DNA of 64,000 bases. Source: Lachnospiraceae bacterium (GTDB taxonomy: Bacteria > Bacillota > Clostridia > Lachnospirales > Lachnospiraceae). Under the pieces are notes generated by a model that saw nothing but the letters and a program-made list of their open reading frames with translations, was not told the DNA's origin and made no database searches. Both the position numbers and the translations under genes were made by a program. The stretch lies in assembly GCA_022793195.1 (NCBI GenBank), contig JAAWCJ010000030.1, positions 34,207-98,206 of the forward strand, in the 5' to 3' direction. Shown piece by piece: positions 7,609 to 16,771 of the stretch (within the stretch, counting starts at the first letter, position 1; each line of letters starts with the position of its first letter).

Positions 7609-8526
7609 ATGTACGAAATTTTTGATGAATATTGCTGGACAAAAGAACAAAAAACCATCACCCGCGATAAACACAAAATCAAGGGGCTTGGTAATTTTGC
7701 CCATTGGACACTGACGTCTTCCCTGCCGCCTGTCCCCATGCATTATCATTCCAACATGCTGGAAATGCACTGTATGATTAAAGGAACCCGTCAGAATCAA
7801 ATTTCCAAAGATGGTAAGATCACCGACTACACCACCTCCAGCAACCAGGCATTCCTTACTTTTCCATTTGAAATCCATGGTACGGGAGAGACCCCCAGGT
7901 ATCCTTGTGAGTTCTATTCCCTTCAGATTGATTTAACTGACCCCTACCATCTGTTTGGCCTGGACAAGCGATTTTCCTTCGGGCTGTATGAGCAGTTGAC
8001 AAGCTTACGCCACCATCAGCTGGTTTTAGGCTCCACCCATATAGACGAACTTCGCAGCGCCTTCAATTTTGTTTCAGAAGGCACACCGGAATCCGCAATG
8101 GTGGCGGTTCAGTTCCTTACTTGTTTTTTATTCTGTCTCCGTTTTCTGACCTCTACGCAAAAAAATAAAACCATGGTCATTGACCCCCATATCAAAGCTT
8201 CCATGGACTACCTCAACAGCCATATGTCAGAGAAACTACAGCTTTCCGAACTGGCCGATATCGCCGGATATTCCCTCTCTTTTTTCAAAGTCAAGTTTAA
8301 AAAAGAAGTGGGAATCACCCCTGCGGAGTATATCAACCTTCAGAAATTTGAGGCAGCAAAAAAACTGCTGACTGAAACCAACCAGAGTATTACCGATATT
8401 GCATATTCCCTCGGATTTTCTTCCTCCGGCTATTTCAGCTCCGTTTTCCGTAAACTGGCCACCTGTACGCCCCAGGATTACCGAAGGACTTATACGCCTC
8501 AGGCAAATCTTTTTAATAATAATTAG
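7609..8526 (+). CDS. AraC-family transcriptional regulator with cupin sensor
   Basis: 305 residues. The N-terminal part (about 30-150) has the beta-rich AraC ligand pocket pattern, including MHYHSNMLEMHCMIKG. The C-terminal 100 residues hold two helix-turn-helix units: LQLSELADIAGYSLSFFKVKFKKEVG and ITDIAYSLGFSSSGYFSSVFRK. Its stop faces the stop of the aldolase gene of the adjacent minus-strand ABC importer operon. It is probably that operon's carbohydrate-responsive regulator, an inference from position only. The start follows AGGAGGGTAT. Confidence 0.88.
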   Translation: MYEIFDEYCWTKEQKTITRDKHKIKGLGNFAHWTLTSSLPPVPMHYHSNMLEMHCMIKGTRQNQISKDGKITDYTTSSNQAFLTFPFEIHGTGETPRYPCEFYSLQIDLTDPYHLFGLDKRFSFGLYEQLTSLRHHQLVLGSTHIDELRSAFNFVSEGTPESAMVAVQFLTCFLFCLRFLTSTQKNKTMVIDPHIKASMDYLNSHMSEKLQLSELADIAGYSLSFFKVKFKKEVGITPAEYINLQKFEAAKKLLTETNQSITDIAYSLGFSSSGYFSSVFRKLATCTPQDYRRTYTPQANLFNNN

Positions 8527-8570
8527 GCTGCCTGCAAAACGATCTTGCAGACAGCCCTTGCTTTTCCCTT
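8526..8570. terminator. Bidirectional terminator
   Basis: GGCTGCCTGCAA...TTGCAGACAGCC forms a hairpin with one mismatch, followed by CTTGCTTTT on the plus strand. It lies between the convergent AraC-family and aldolase genes. Confidence 0.7.
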
Positions 8571-8583
8571 ACAAACCGGACTT

Positions 8584-9489
8584 TTATACTATTACATGTT
8601 TGTAATCCAGCTCTTTCATAACATCCAGCAGTTTCTTTTCCTCTTCTGAAGTGAGATTCTCCATGGGTTTTCTCATATTGCTGGTTTTAATGATTCCTTC
8701 GTCTTTCAGGATCACCTTGTAGGCAGCAATATTATTTTTCTCACACATGATGGCGTTCAGGATATTGGTCCTGCGCTGATACTTGGTGGCTGTCTCAAAG
8801 TCCTTCTTCTGGATGGCATCCCATACGGCTGCATAGTGTTCCCGGATGATCATGGCGTTGCCGGATACTACGCCGTCGCCTCCCACGGCGCACAAAGCTT
8901 CAAATAAATGATCCGGCCCCACCAGGACGCTGAACTTCTGGTCATTTACCATCATAAACTGCTGCAGCTTTGTGAAATCAGGATAGCTGTATTTGATTCC
9001 GATTACATTGGGGCAACGCTTGGCAACGCCTTCGCAAACCGCCACATTGACGTCGTTTACCGCATTTTGTGGAATTCCATACATGTAAACCGGGAAATCT
9101 GCAGGGACGCTTTCTGCCACTGCCCCATAGAAATCGATCAGCCCCTGATCGCTCAGTTTATAAAACGCCGGTGTCACCACTCCAATTCCGTCTGCCCCGA
9201 TTTCCACTGCGTGGCGGGCCAGCTCAATGGTATCTTTCAGGCTCCACGCCCCCACATGTACAAATACCGGGATACGGCCGGCCGTATGTTTCACAGTCAC
9301 CTCGGCCACCAGTTTTCTTTCTTCCAAACTCAGGTACATCATCTCTCCGGTGGTACCGCAAGGGTAAAGGCACTGAAGCCCCCCCGCGATCACATGATCC
9401 ACCAGGTTCTTTAAAGATTCCACATCAATGGTATCTTCGTCTGTAAGCGGCGTCACAATGGGAACTACTGTCCCGAATAATTTCTGCAT
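8584..9489 (-). CDS. DapA-like aldolase/lyase (DHDPS/NAL family)
   Basis: (beta/alpha)8-barrel Schiff-base enzyme of the dihydrodipicolinate synthase / N-acetylneuraminate lyase family, about 301 residues. The pyruvate-binding GTTGEM lies near residue 44, the catalytic tyrosine in VYMYGIPQ and the Schiff-base lysine in VIGIKYSYPD. It is the last gene of a sugar-type ABC importer operon, so a catabolic lyase acting on a sugar acid or related 2-keto compound is more likely than lysine synthesis. The ATG at 9489 is preferred (GGAGG 9 bp upstream); the one at 9498 abuts the GGAGG. Substrate unknown. Confidence 0.85.
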   Translation of the reverse strand: MQKLFGTVVPIVTPLTDEDTIDVESLKNLVDHVIAGGLQCLYPCGTTGEMMYLSLEERKLVAEVTVKHTAGRIPVFVHVGAWSLKDTIELARHAVEIGADGIGVVTPAFYKLSDQGLIDFYGAVAESVPADFPVYMYGIPQNAVNDVNVAVCEGVAKRCPNVIGIKYSYPDFTKLQQFMMVNDQKFSVLVGPDHLFEALCAVGGDGVVSGNAMIIREHYAAVWDAIQKKDFETATKYQRRTNILNAIMCEKNNIAAYKVILKDEGIIKTSNMRKPMENLTSEEEKKLLDVMKELDYKHVIV

Positions 9490-9508
9490 CTCTCTCATCC
9501 TCCAAATT

Positions 9509-10456
9509 TTAAACTTTCTGGCTGCGTCTTACTGAAATAATAACGGAAACCAATACAATCAACCCATATGCCATCTTCTGTACGCCCCAGGGCAGGTTTA
9601 AAGCCACCAGGATTCCTAAAAGAATCGTAATGGTCAATGACCCTGCAACTGTTCCCAGGTAGTTTCCATTTCCTCCAAGAAGGGAGGTTCCGCCGATTGC
9701 CACGGCAGCTATGGACTGAAATTGATAAGTGTCCCCCATCGCCAGGTAATAAGAACCTACTTTTCCTACCATCAAAAGTCCCGCAAGCCCTGCTGTCAAT
9801 CCGCTGATGGCATAAGAAAGCACTACGGTTCTTCCCACACGGATTCCTGAATAATTTGCGACTACGGCATTATTTCCGATGGAAAACAGCTTTCGCCCAA
9901 ATTTCATCTTAAACAACATGAGAGTCACAATCACTGTGAGAAGAATCCAGATAATCACCAGCCACGGGATACCGGCCAGGGATTTCTGTCCAATATAGAT
10001 CAACGGGTCAGACGCCGCCTGTCCCGGCCTTCCCTGGGTGATTCCCACCAACGCTCCCTGTAAAATAATGTTCATTCCCAGGGTCATAACGATGGCCGGC
10101 ACTCTCAAATACGCAATGCAGAATCCGTTGAGGGCCCCCAGGGCAAAAGTGACAATCATCATCAGCGGAATCGCCCAAATCAGGCTTTCCGGTTTAGAGT
10201 CAATCATGTTTGTCACCATGTACGCCGCCAAAGTCATCATCCATGCAACGGAAAGGTCAATTCCCCCCGTTATGATGACAAGCGTCTGACCGATTGCCAC
10301 GACTCCAATCAGGGCGGACTCCACAAAAATCGTCCTGATATGGGAAACGCTTGCAAATCCCGGCGTATAAACAGAGAAAGCTGCAAACAGAAGAAACGCA
10401 ATCAAATAACAGAAAATTACCGACTGATGTTTTCTCAAAGCCCTTTTCATATCCAT
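9509..10456 (-). CDS. ABC importer permease, RbsC family (second permease)
   Basis: Inner-membrane subunit of a simple-sugar (CUT2-type) ABC importer, 315 residues with about eight to ten helices. Signature segments include VVAIGQTLVIITGGIDLSV near residue 55 and AVAIGGTSLLGGNGNYLGT near residue 245, typical of RbsC/AraH. The start codon overlaps the stop of the preceding permease (TAATG), so translation is coupled. The operon encodes two different permeases, implying a heterodimeric channel. Confidence 0.92.
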   Translation of the reverse strand: MDMKRALRKHQSVIFCYLIAFLLFAAFSVYTPGFASVSHIRTIFVESALIGVVAIGQTLVIITGGIDLSVAWMMTLAAYMVTNMIDSKPESLIWAIPLMMIVTFALGALNGFCIAYLRVPAIVMTLGMNIILQGALVGITQGRPGQAASDPLIYIGQKSLAGIPWLVIIWILLTVIVTLMLFKMKFGRKLFSIGNNAVVANYSGIRVGRTVVLSYAISGLTAGLAGLLMVGKVGSYYLAMGDTYQFQSIAAVAIGGTSLLGGNGNYLGTVAGSLTITILLGILVALNLPWGVQKMAYGLIVLVSVIISVRRSQKV

Positions 10457-11424
10457 TATTCCGTCAGCCCCTTTCTCTCACGAAGAATTTCCGTCACTGT
10501 TGAGAACAGTACGGCAATGACCAGAAGCGCTCCCTGGAAAAGCGTCGACCAGTAGGAGGAAGCTCCTGCAAATACCAAAAGGTCTGTAATTGCCTTAAAT
10601 ACCAGCACACCAATGATGGTTCCGAATTGCCCTCCGATTCCACCTGTCAGCAACGTTCCGCCAATCACTGCCGCCGAAATGGCCTGATTGAAGAAACTTT
10701 CTCCCGCTGTCGGCGAACCGGTGGCTGTCACGGCTACTCTGTATAGTCCGCATAAAGCGGCAAACATCCCTGAAGCCGCATAAGCAAAAAGAGTCGTCCG
10801 CATCACATTGATTCCGTTTAAAGACGCCGCATGGGCATTGTTTCCCACTGCAAATAAGGAAATTCCGATTCTTGTTTTCTTAATCCAGATCCAAAGGAGC
10901 AGGCAGACAATGATAATGACAAGGGCCACAGAAAATGTCCCGCCAATGCGGTAAGTCAACGCCTTCACAAATCTCTGGGGCACATCTCCTCCGTCTTTTG
11001 GAAGCACCAGGTAAGCAATACCGCCGAAAATGTACCATGTGGCAAATGTGACAATAAAGGGCTGCACCTTGAACTTCTGGATTACAAACCCATTGAACAT
11101 ACCGATGATCGTGCCGATCAATATGGTCAAAAGGCTGATAAAGATCATGGAGAAAATATTATCCCTCATATAGACTGCGGCAAAGCTGCTGGAAATACTG
11201 ATGATTCCCGCGATGGAAAGGTCAATTCCCCCAGTCAGCAGCACGAAGGTTTCACCAATGGCCGCAAACATCAGCGTAATGGCCGACTCTGCCTTCAGGC
11301 TGATCCAGGACATCGACAGGACATTTGGCTGCAGCATAAAGGTAATCAGTTCCACCACGATAAACAAAATTACAGACACTTTCGCCGGAGATTTCCAGAA
11401 TCCCATCTCTTTAATTTTCTTCAT
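10456..11424 (-). CDS. ABC importer permease, RbsC family (first permease)
   Basis: CUT2-type permease, 323 residues from the ATG at 11424. Motifs include AAIGETFVLLTGGIDLSI near residue 55 and AAVIGGTLLTGGIGGQFGT near residue 250. The ORF-track start at 11514 reads into the upstream ATPase gene and is rejected: AGGAGGAG lies 5 bp before 11424. The start overlaps the ATPase stop by 14 bp, indicating translational coupling. Confidence 0.92.
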   Translation of the reverse strand: MKKIKEMGFWKSPAKVSVILFIVVELITFMLQPNVLSMSWISLKAESAITLMFAAIGETFVLLTGGIDLSIAGIISISSSFAAVYMRDNIFSMIFISLLTILIGTIIGMFNGFVIQKFKVQPFIVTFATWYIFGGIAYLVLPKDGGDVPQRFVKALTYRIGGTFSVALVIIIVCLLLWIWIKKTRIGISLFAVGNNAHAASLNGINVMRTTLFAYAASGMFAALCGLYRVAVTATGSPTAGESFFNQAISAAVIGGTLLTGGIGGQFGTIIGVLVFKAITDLLVFAGASSYWSTLFQGALLVIAVLFSTVTEILRERKGLTE

Positions 11425-12934
11425 CATTCTCCTCCTTTGACACAGCTTCTTCACCAACGGAGAGACGAATAATATTTTCCCTGGTGGACATTTCTCCATC
11501 CAGCCTTCCGGCAATCATGCCGTTATTCATGACAACCACACTGTTGCACACATTCACAAGCTCTTCTGAATCTGTCGAATAAAACAGAATTGCCTTTCCT
11601 TCTTTCGCATACTGCTTTGTCATGTTAAACATCTCTTTTTTGGTTCCCACGTCAACGCCGCGGGTAATGTCATACATCAGGATAATGTCCGGCTCCATTG
11701 CCAGCGATTTTGCCAGAACCACTTTCTGCTGGTTCCCGCCGCTCAATGTGCCAACCAATGTTTCCGGTGACTCTGCCTTGATGGCTAACGCCTTCATACT
11801 CCGCCCGACAATTTCACTCTCCTTTGCCTTGGACAAAAACAGTCCGTTACAGATTTTATCCAGGCTTGCAAGCACAATATTTTCCCGGACACTCTGCTTG
11901 AGTACTGCACCCTGTAATCCCCTCTCCTCAGGAATCAGCGCTATGCCCTGTTTCATGGCAGTGGCCGTATGGTTCATACGGATCTCTTTGTCCTTCACCG
12001 TGATCTCCCCGTTGTAAGGCAGAAGTCCAAAGAGACACTTGAATAATTCCGATTGTCCCTGTCCGGCCAGCCCTCCCACTCCCAAAATCTCTCCTGCACG
12101 GAGATTCAGGTTCACGTTTTTAAGCGAGTGTCCGCTGCACACGTTCTTTAAGGACACCAGTATTTCCTCTTCCCGCACAAAATTTTCTTTCTGCGGGTAA
12201 TATCCTCCAATCTCCCTTCCAAGCATCAATGACACCAACTGATCCGAATCGGCCTCCTCAATCTTCAAATCCGCCACATCCGTCCCTGCCCGGTACACGA
12301 TCACCCGGCTGCATAAAGACCGGATTTCATCCAGCCTGTGGGATATGAAGATAATGACCTTCCCCTCTTTTGCCAGACGTCTGATAATATTCATCAGCCA
12401 TTTCGCATTTTTATCGGAAAGGGCTGACGTCGCCTCGTCAAAAACAATGATATCCCCGTCCCTGTTTAACGCTTTTAAAATTTCCAGAACCTGTTTTTGC
12501 GCCAGGGACAATTCTTTTACTTTCATCCTGGGGTCCAGATCGTCCGCCTCGTATTTTTTAAACAGCTCTTTTGTCTTTTCTTCCAGCTTCTGATAATTTA
12601 CTCTGCGAAGCGGATCTACCTGATAAAAACCCAAAAACATATTTTCCGCGATCGTCAGCTCCGGAACAAGAGAAAGCTCCTGGTACACAGCGCAGATTTT
12701 CTGCTCAATCGCGTCCCTGGTACTGTGGATTTCCAGTTTCTTTCCCTCAAAAAAGATTTCCCCCGAATCCGGCTTATGCTCCCCGCACAGAACCTTAATC
12801 AAAGTACTTTTCCCTGCGCCGTTTTCTCCGAGAAGGGCTACGATATCCCCTCTGTCTGCATTAAAATTGGCATTGTCCAGCGCTTTCACACCGGGAAAGG
12901 ATTTACAAATATTTCTCATTTCAAAATCAGGCAT
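11411..12934 (-). CDS. ABC importer ATPase, tandem RbsA/MglA type
   Basis: Two fused nucleotide-binding domains, about 507 residues from the ATG at 12934. Domain 1 has Walker A GENGAGKST and an altered signature (LSLAQKQ) with Walker B IIVFDEATSAL. Domain 2 has a degenerate Walker A (GLAGQGQSE), an intact LSGGNQQK signature and ILMYDITRGVDVG, the usual asymmetry of RbsA-type proteins. The upstream 34 residues in the ORF track cross a terminator-like hairpin and are discarded; AGAGGTAACGAT precedes 12934. It powers the two downstream permeases. Confidence 0.93.
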   Translation of the reverse strand: MPDFEMRNICKSFPGVKALDNANFNADRGDIVALLGENGAGKSTLIKVLCGEHKPDSGEIFFEGKKLEIHSTRDAIEQKICAVYQELSLVPELTIAENMFLGFYQVDPLRRVNYQKLEEKTKELFKKYEADDLDPRMKVKELSLAQKQVLEILKALNRDGDIIVFDEATSALSDKNAKWLMNIIRRLAKEGKVIIFISHRLDEIRSLCSRVIVYRAGTDVADLKIEEADSDQLVSLMLGREIGGYYPQKENFVREEEILVSLKNVCSGHSLKNVNLNLRAGEILGVGGLAGQGQSELFKCLFGLLPYNGEITVKDKEIRMNHTATAMKQGIALIPEERGLQGAVLKQSVRENIVLASLDKICNGLFLSKAKESEIVGRSMKALAIKAESPETLVGTLSGGNQQKVVLAKSLAMEPDIILMYDITRGVDVGTKKEMFNMTKQYAKEGKAILFYSTDSEELVNVCNSVVVMNNGMIAGRLDGEMSTRENIIRLSVGEEAVSKEENDEEN

Positions 12935-13002
12935 ATCGTTACCTCTCACAAAATCCGGCAAAACATCCCTCCGAAGCACTTTGCCGGACGCTCCGTAAGA
13001 AA

Positions 13003-13026
13003 GGGGCTGTATTTGTGTACAGCCCC
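13003..13026 (-). terminator. Hairpin between binding-protein and ATPase genes
   Basis: GGGGCTGTA-TTTG-TGTACAGCCCC forms a stem with a TTTCTT tail on the minus strand. A weak terminator or mRNA-stabilising hairpin here would let the binding protein be made in excess over the membrane subunits, as is common in such operons. Confidence 0.65.
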
Positions 13027-13046
13027 TCGTTGTCAACAGTTCAAAC

Positions 13047-14279
13047 TTATTCTCCGGTAATTACTTCCAGGGGGATATCAATACCGAAATTGCTTCCCAC
13101 TGCCGGGTAAATCAGTTCATCCGGCTGGTCATTAAAGAAGTTCTTTCCTTCTTCAGCAAGCTCGATCTTGACATCAGAGTACTCACCCATGTCATAATCC
13201 ACAGATGTTGCCACAAATGCCACATCCAGTACTGTCTCTTCCGGCATTTCTTCGCCGTCAAGGATACGGATTGCATAGTTCAGGGCGTCTGCGCTGAGAC
13301 CTACATAATAAACATCAATGATACCTTCCGCGTTATTCTCAAGGAGGGCTTTCATGTTGCCGTTGTAACCGCCGCCGCAGCTTACAGGGATATCAAGCCC
13401 TGCCTTCTTGAAAGCATTGATTACGGAACCGCAGTAACCCTGTGTGGTAACCGCATCAATATCGGGGTTTGCTGCGATTACGCTTGCCAGAGCCTGCTCG
13501 CCTTCGGAGAGGCCATAGTTGCTCTGATAATCGGATACGATATTGATTCCGGGATAAGTTTCAAACATCTCTTTGGAAGCATTATATTCAAGCTCTGCCT
13601 CTGCTGCGCCCTGAAGTCCCTGGTCAAGAACCACATTGCCTTCTCCGCCGATGGCCTCTGCCATCCATTTTGCTAAAATGCTGTAGTTTCTTGCACCGTC
13701 GAAACGGATATGCCAGCACTTGTCTGTGGATACGGATGCAGGCTGGTCAAATACTACCACGGTGATACCTGCGTCACATGCACGCTGGATGGCCTGGTTA
13801 ACGCCTGTTTCAGAAGCCGGATCCACAAGGATTGCATCGTATCCCTGCTGTACCAATGCATCGATGGACGCGGACTGGGATTCTGCATCATTTTCACAGT
13901 TTACGATGGTCAGCTCACATCTGCTGGCGTAGGGTTCCTGTGTTGCCACATATTCCACAACGCGCTCCATCTGCTGTCTCCAGTCATTTCCCATAAAGGA
14001 ATTGCTCAAAGCAATCTTATACTTGGTTCCGGTGGGATTGATCTTTTCCGTCTCTGTCTTTCCCTCGGCATTTCCCTCTTCTGCCTTCGTCTCTGCTGCC
14101 TGAGTTCCTGCCTCTGTTGCTTTTTCCGTTTCCTTTGTGTCCTCCTTCGCTGCCTCTGTTGCCTTTTCCGTTTCCTTTGCCGGCGCGGTAGTCGTATCTG
14201 TCTTGGAATCTCCACCACATGCCACAAGGGAAAGAGTCAAAGCAAGCGTCAACAAAATGCCTACTACTTTCTTTTTCAT
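13047..14279 (-). CDS. Sugar-type ABC substrate-binding lipoprotein
   Basis: Extracellular solute-binding protein of the RbsB-like type, 410 residues. A lipoprotein signal peptide ends in LSLVACGG, so Cys21 is the lipidated residue. Residues 25-85 form a low-complexity Thr/Glu/Lys/Ala linker, probably spanning the cell wall. The periplasmic-binding fold starts near residue 88 (YKIALSNSFMGNDWRQQ) and includes AILVDPASETGVNQAI and ITVVVFDQPAS. GGAGG lies upstream of the ATG. It is the third gene of the operon. The ligand cannot be read from sequence. Confidence 0.9.
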   Translation of the reverse strand: MKKKVVGILLTLALTLSLVACGGDSKTDTTTAPAKETEKATEAAKEDTKETEKATEAGTQAAETKAEEGNAEGKTETEKINPTGTKYKIALSNSFMGNDWRQQMERVVEYVATQEPYASRCELTIVNCENDAESQSASIDALVQQGYDAILVDPASETGVNQAIQRACDAGITVVVFDQPASVSTDKCWHIRFDGARNYSILAKWMAEAIGGEGNVVLDQGLQGAAEAELEYNASKEMFETYPGINIVSDYQSNYGLSEGEQALASVIAANPDIDAVTTQGYCGSVINAFKKAGLDIPVSCGGGYNGNMKALLENNAEGIIDVYYVGLSADALNYAIRILDGEEMPEETVLDVAFVATSVDYDMGEYSDVKIELAEEGKNFFNDQPDELIYPAVGSNFGIDIPLEVITGE

Positions 14280-14321
14280 GTTTTTCCTCCTTTAATAATA
14301 TACTTTTATCTGGTAAGCTTT

Positions 14322-15506
14322 TCAGCCAATACCCATATCAAGGCCCCACGGGAAACGGTTCAGCTCCACTGCCCCGTTACCGGTCACATGGAGCATACGC
14401 TCCAGCCTCACTCCGGTTTTCCCTGCTTTCCCGGTATACATCTGCGGCTCAATACACACCACCATATTTTCTTCCAGGACGGAGTCGTCCACATAGGTGA
14501 ACCTGGGCTTTTCATTTACGTTGCAGCCAATCTGATGGCCCTGGTAACTACAGAATGTCAGTCCATGTTTTTTATACTGCTCTTCCATAATCCTGTTGAC
14601 TTCGTTAAACTTCACACCGGGGCGGATGGCGTCAAACCCCGCCTCATATGCATCCCGTACCGCCCGGAAATACCGTATCTGTTCTTCATCCGGCTCCTTC
14701 CAGAAAACAACAGAATTGGAACAATCTCCCCAATACCCGTTTACTTTGGGGCTGATGTCCATAATGGCAATATCACCCTTTTCCACCTTTCTGGTGGTGG
14801 GGCCCAGAGGGTAATCGCTCAGTCCCGTCCTCGCCCCTGTCACCAGTTCCCCCACAAAAGGAACCGGGCAGCCTACGGCCAAAGACGCCGCCTTCTGTAC
14901 TTCATACCAGATATCAAGCTCCGTATAATCCCCTTCTGTTTTGGAGATCTCATAAAGCCTGATCTGCGCCGCATCCGCTGCCCTTGCCGCTTCTTTTAAT
15001 CCCCGGATATCTTCCAGTGTTTTTATGTAACGGCTGTCTTTTATAATCTGTGAAACATTCTCAAACGAACATGCCGGAAATACTTTTTTGATCTGTTCCG
15101 CCACTGCCAGCGTCGTATCGTTTGGCTCAATTCCGACAATGGGTTTTTCTTTCCCGTCTCCTGCTTTTTCAAGGGTTTTTTGCAGAGCCTCTGCGAAGTT
15201 TGTATCCGGGTCATTCTCCTCCAGGTGGGTAAAGGAGCGATAAAACTCCCCATCCATAATCCCTGTGCGCAAAACCATATTCCGGTACAGGTCGGAAGCC
15301 ACCAGGAATATCTCTTCTTCTGCCGCGCTGACCACTGCGGCCGCCATTGGCAGGCCGTTTGACACATCCCCCATCCATCCCGCATTGGCAGGCATATCAA
15401 ATCCGCTTACATACCGGATATTGGAAGCGTTTGTCAAAACTGCAAGATCCATTCCTTTTTCTTTCATCCTGCTTACTACTTTTTGTAATGATGATTGTTC
15501 TTTCAT
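14322..15506 (-). CDS. M24 family metallopeptidase (Xaa-Pro aminopeptidase/prolidase-like)
   Basis: Pita-bread fold protein, 394 residues from the ATG at 15506 (AGAGGGAAACAGAA upstream). A creatinase-like N-domain (residues 1-150) is followed by the catalytic domain. All five dinuclear metal ligands appear present: two Asp in IMDISPKVNGYWGDCSNS, His in YQGHQIGCNVNE, Glu in VVCIEPQMYTG and Glu in GVRLERMLHV. This favours a metal-dependent peptidase or amidohydrolase over a metal-free creatinase. It sits between a 2-hydroxyacid dehydrogenase and a sugar-type importer; the substrate may be a non-peptide amide. Function beyond the family is unknown. Confidence 0.85.
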   Translation of the reverse strand: MKEQSSLQKVVSRMKEKGMDLAVLTNASNIRYVSGFDMPANAGWMGDVSNGLPMAAAVVSAAEEEIFLVASDLYRNMVLRTGIMDGEFYRSFTHLEENDPDTNFAEALQKTLEKAGDGKEKPIVGIEPNDTTLAVAEQIKKVFPACSFENVSQIIKDSRYIKTLEDIRGLKEAARAADAAQIRLYEISKTEGDYTELDIWYEVQKAASLAVGCPVPFVGELVTGARTGLSDYPLGPTTRKVEKGDIAIMDISPKVNGYWGDCSNSVVFWKEPDEEQIRYFRAVRDAYEAGFDAIRPGVKFNEVNRIMEEQYKKHGLTFCSYQGHQIGCNVNEKPRFTYVDDSVLEENMVVCIEPQMYTGKAGKTGVRLERMLHVTGNGAVELNRFPWGLDMGIG

Positions 15507-15556
15507 TTCTGTTTCCCTCTCATCTGATCTGTCTGCGGCAAACCTGGCAGACATAT

Positions 15557-16519
15557 TTATTTGTTCACCCAGAATTTCGGTTCTTTTCCATCCAGCGTGT
15601 CAATCACATTTTGTGCGGCCACCATGCTGACCTTATGGTATGCCTGTTTTGTTTCCGCTCCCGTATGGGGTGTCAGTATCACATTTTCACATTGAAGAAT
15701 TGGTGAATCAGCCGGAAGCGGTTCCTCTTCAAAAGCATCTAACGCCGCCCCTGCAATTTTCCCTGACCGGATAGCTGCTGCCAGCGCGGGAAGATCCACC
15801 AGCGCGCCCCTGGCCGCATTGATCAAAAACGCCCCGTCCTTCATGCGTTTAAAAGCTTCTTCACCAAACAGGTGGTAGTTGGCTTCCACCGCCGGTGCAT
15901 GAAGGCTGATGATATCACAGGTTTCTATGATTTCATCCTGGCTTACCATCGTGACCCCCAGCTCTTTTGCTGCTTTTTCATTGGGGTATAAGTCATAGGC
16001 TTTCACCTTTACATCAAAGACAGACAGTTTTTTCGCCACCATCCTGGCGATTGCCCCAAATCCCAAAAGCCCCACGGTCTTTCCTTCCATCTCTTCACCG
16101 ATATAACGGGGCCACGTGCTTTTTTCCATGGCTTTATGTAACGGAATCATCCCCCGAAGTACGCCGACGATAAAGCCTATGGTCAGCTCTGCCACCGCAT
16201 TGGAATTCTGTCCGGGACAATTACATGCCTTTACGCCATATTCCGACGCATCCTTTAAGTTGATATTGTCCACGCCCACCCCGAACTTACAGACACATTT
16301 TAACTTCGGCGCATGGGCAAAAACCCTTTTGTCATAGACATCCATACCAATAATAGCCGCATCAACATCCGGAAGAATCTGAATCAATTCCTCGCAGCTG
16401 TAAGACGGAAATGAACGGGTCGCATCAAAAATCACTTCATGCCCATGTTCCTCCAACAATTTCCACGCTTCTTTACACAACGTATCAAAATGTGAGGCAG
16501 ATACCAATACCTTTCCCAT
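15557..16519 (-). CDS. D-2-hydroxyacid dehydrogenase (phosphoglycerate dehydrogenase-like)
   Basis: NAD-dependent dehydrogenase of the SerA/GyaR family, 320 residues. It has the Rossmann motif VGLLGFGAIARMVAKK near residue 145, the catalytic Arg in INAARGALVD, Glu in DAFEEEPLPADSP and His in ILTPHTGAET. There is no C-terminal ACT domain, so it is not a classic regulated SerA. It is the first gene of the importer operon, after about 250 bp of AT-rich intergenic DNA. It probably oxidises a 2-hydroxyacid made during catabolism of the imported compound. Confidence 0.87.
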   Translation of the reverse strand: MGKVLVSASHFDTLCKEAWKLLEEHGHEVIFDATRSFPSYSCEELIQILPDVDAAIIGMDVYDKRVFAHAPKLKCVCKFGVGVDNINLKDASEYGVKACNCPGQNSNAVAELTIGFIVGVLRGMIPLHKAMEKSTWPRYIGEEMEGKTVGLLGFGAIARMVAKKLSVFDVKVKAYDLYPNEKAAKELGVTMVSQDEIIETCDIISLHAPAVEANYHLFGEEAFKRMKDGAFLINAARGALVDLPALAAAIRSGKIAGAALDAFEEEPLPADSPILQCENVILTPHTGAETKQAYHKVSMVAAQNVIDTLDGKEPKFWVNK

Positions 16520-16771
16520 AATTCAGTTTCCTTCTTTCTACTCTATTGATTTGCAAATATTTTATCTCATATTTCCATAATTTTCTTCTGTTTTGATTTG
16601 GAATATTTTTTTCATACTTTTTGTCGAAAAAATATTGAGGACGATTTTAATAGTTTTCAAACATCATGCCTTATTACTACCGGATAGATATCTTAGCGTA
16701 CGATAGGTATCTTGACTTTTCTGTCACCTATATGTTACTCTTTTTGTACAGAGGCGGAAGGGGGCACAAAA
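16520..16771. other. AT-rich divergent intergenic region with direct repeat
   Basis: Lies between the catabolic operon and the restriction-modification methylase gene, and must hold promoters for both. The only clear structure is a 12 bp direct repeat, GATAGATATCTT (16683-16694) and GATAGGTATCTT (16702-16713), with a 19 bp period, about 60 bp upstream of the methylase start. A TTGACT overlaps the second copy. I see no convincing -10 on either strand. Confidence 0.45.

Noticed and set aside
14006-14227. Arg/Lys-rich ORFs in the binding-protein linker region
   Set aside because: Other frames of the Thr/Glu/Lys/Ala linker codons; no start signal of their own.
13710-14999. 429-residue plus-strand ORF antisense to the binding protein and M24 peptidase genes
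   Set aside because: Composition is Cys/His/Arg-rich shadow coding. The opposite strand carries two well-supported proteins in frame across the whole stretch.
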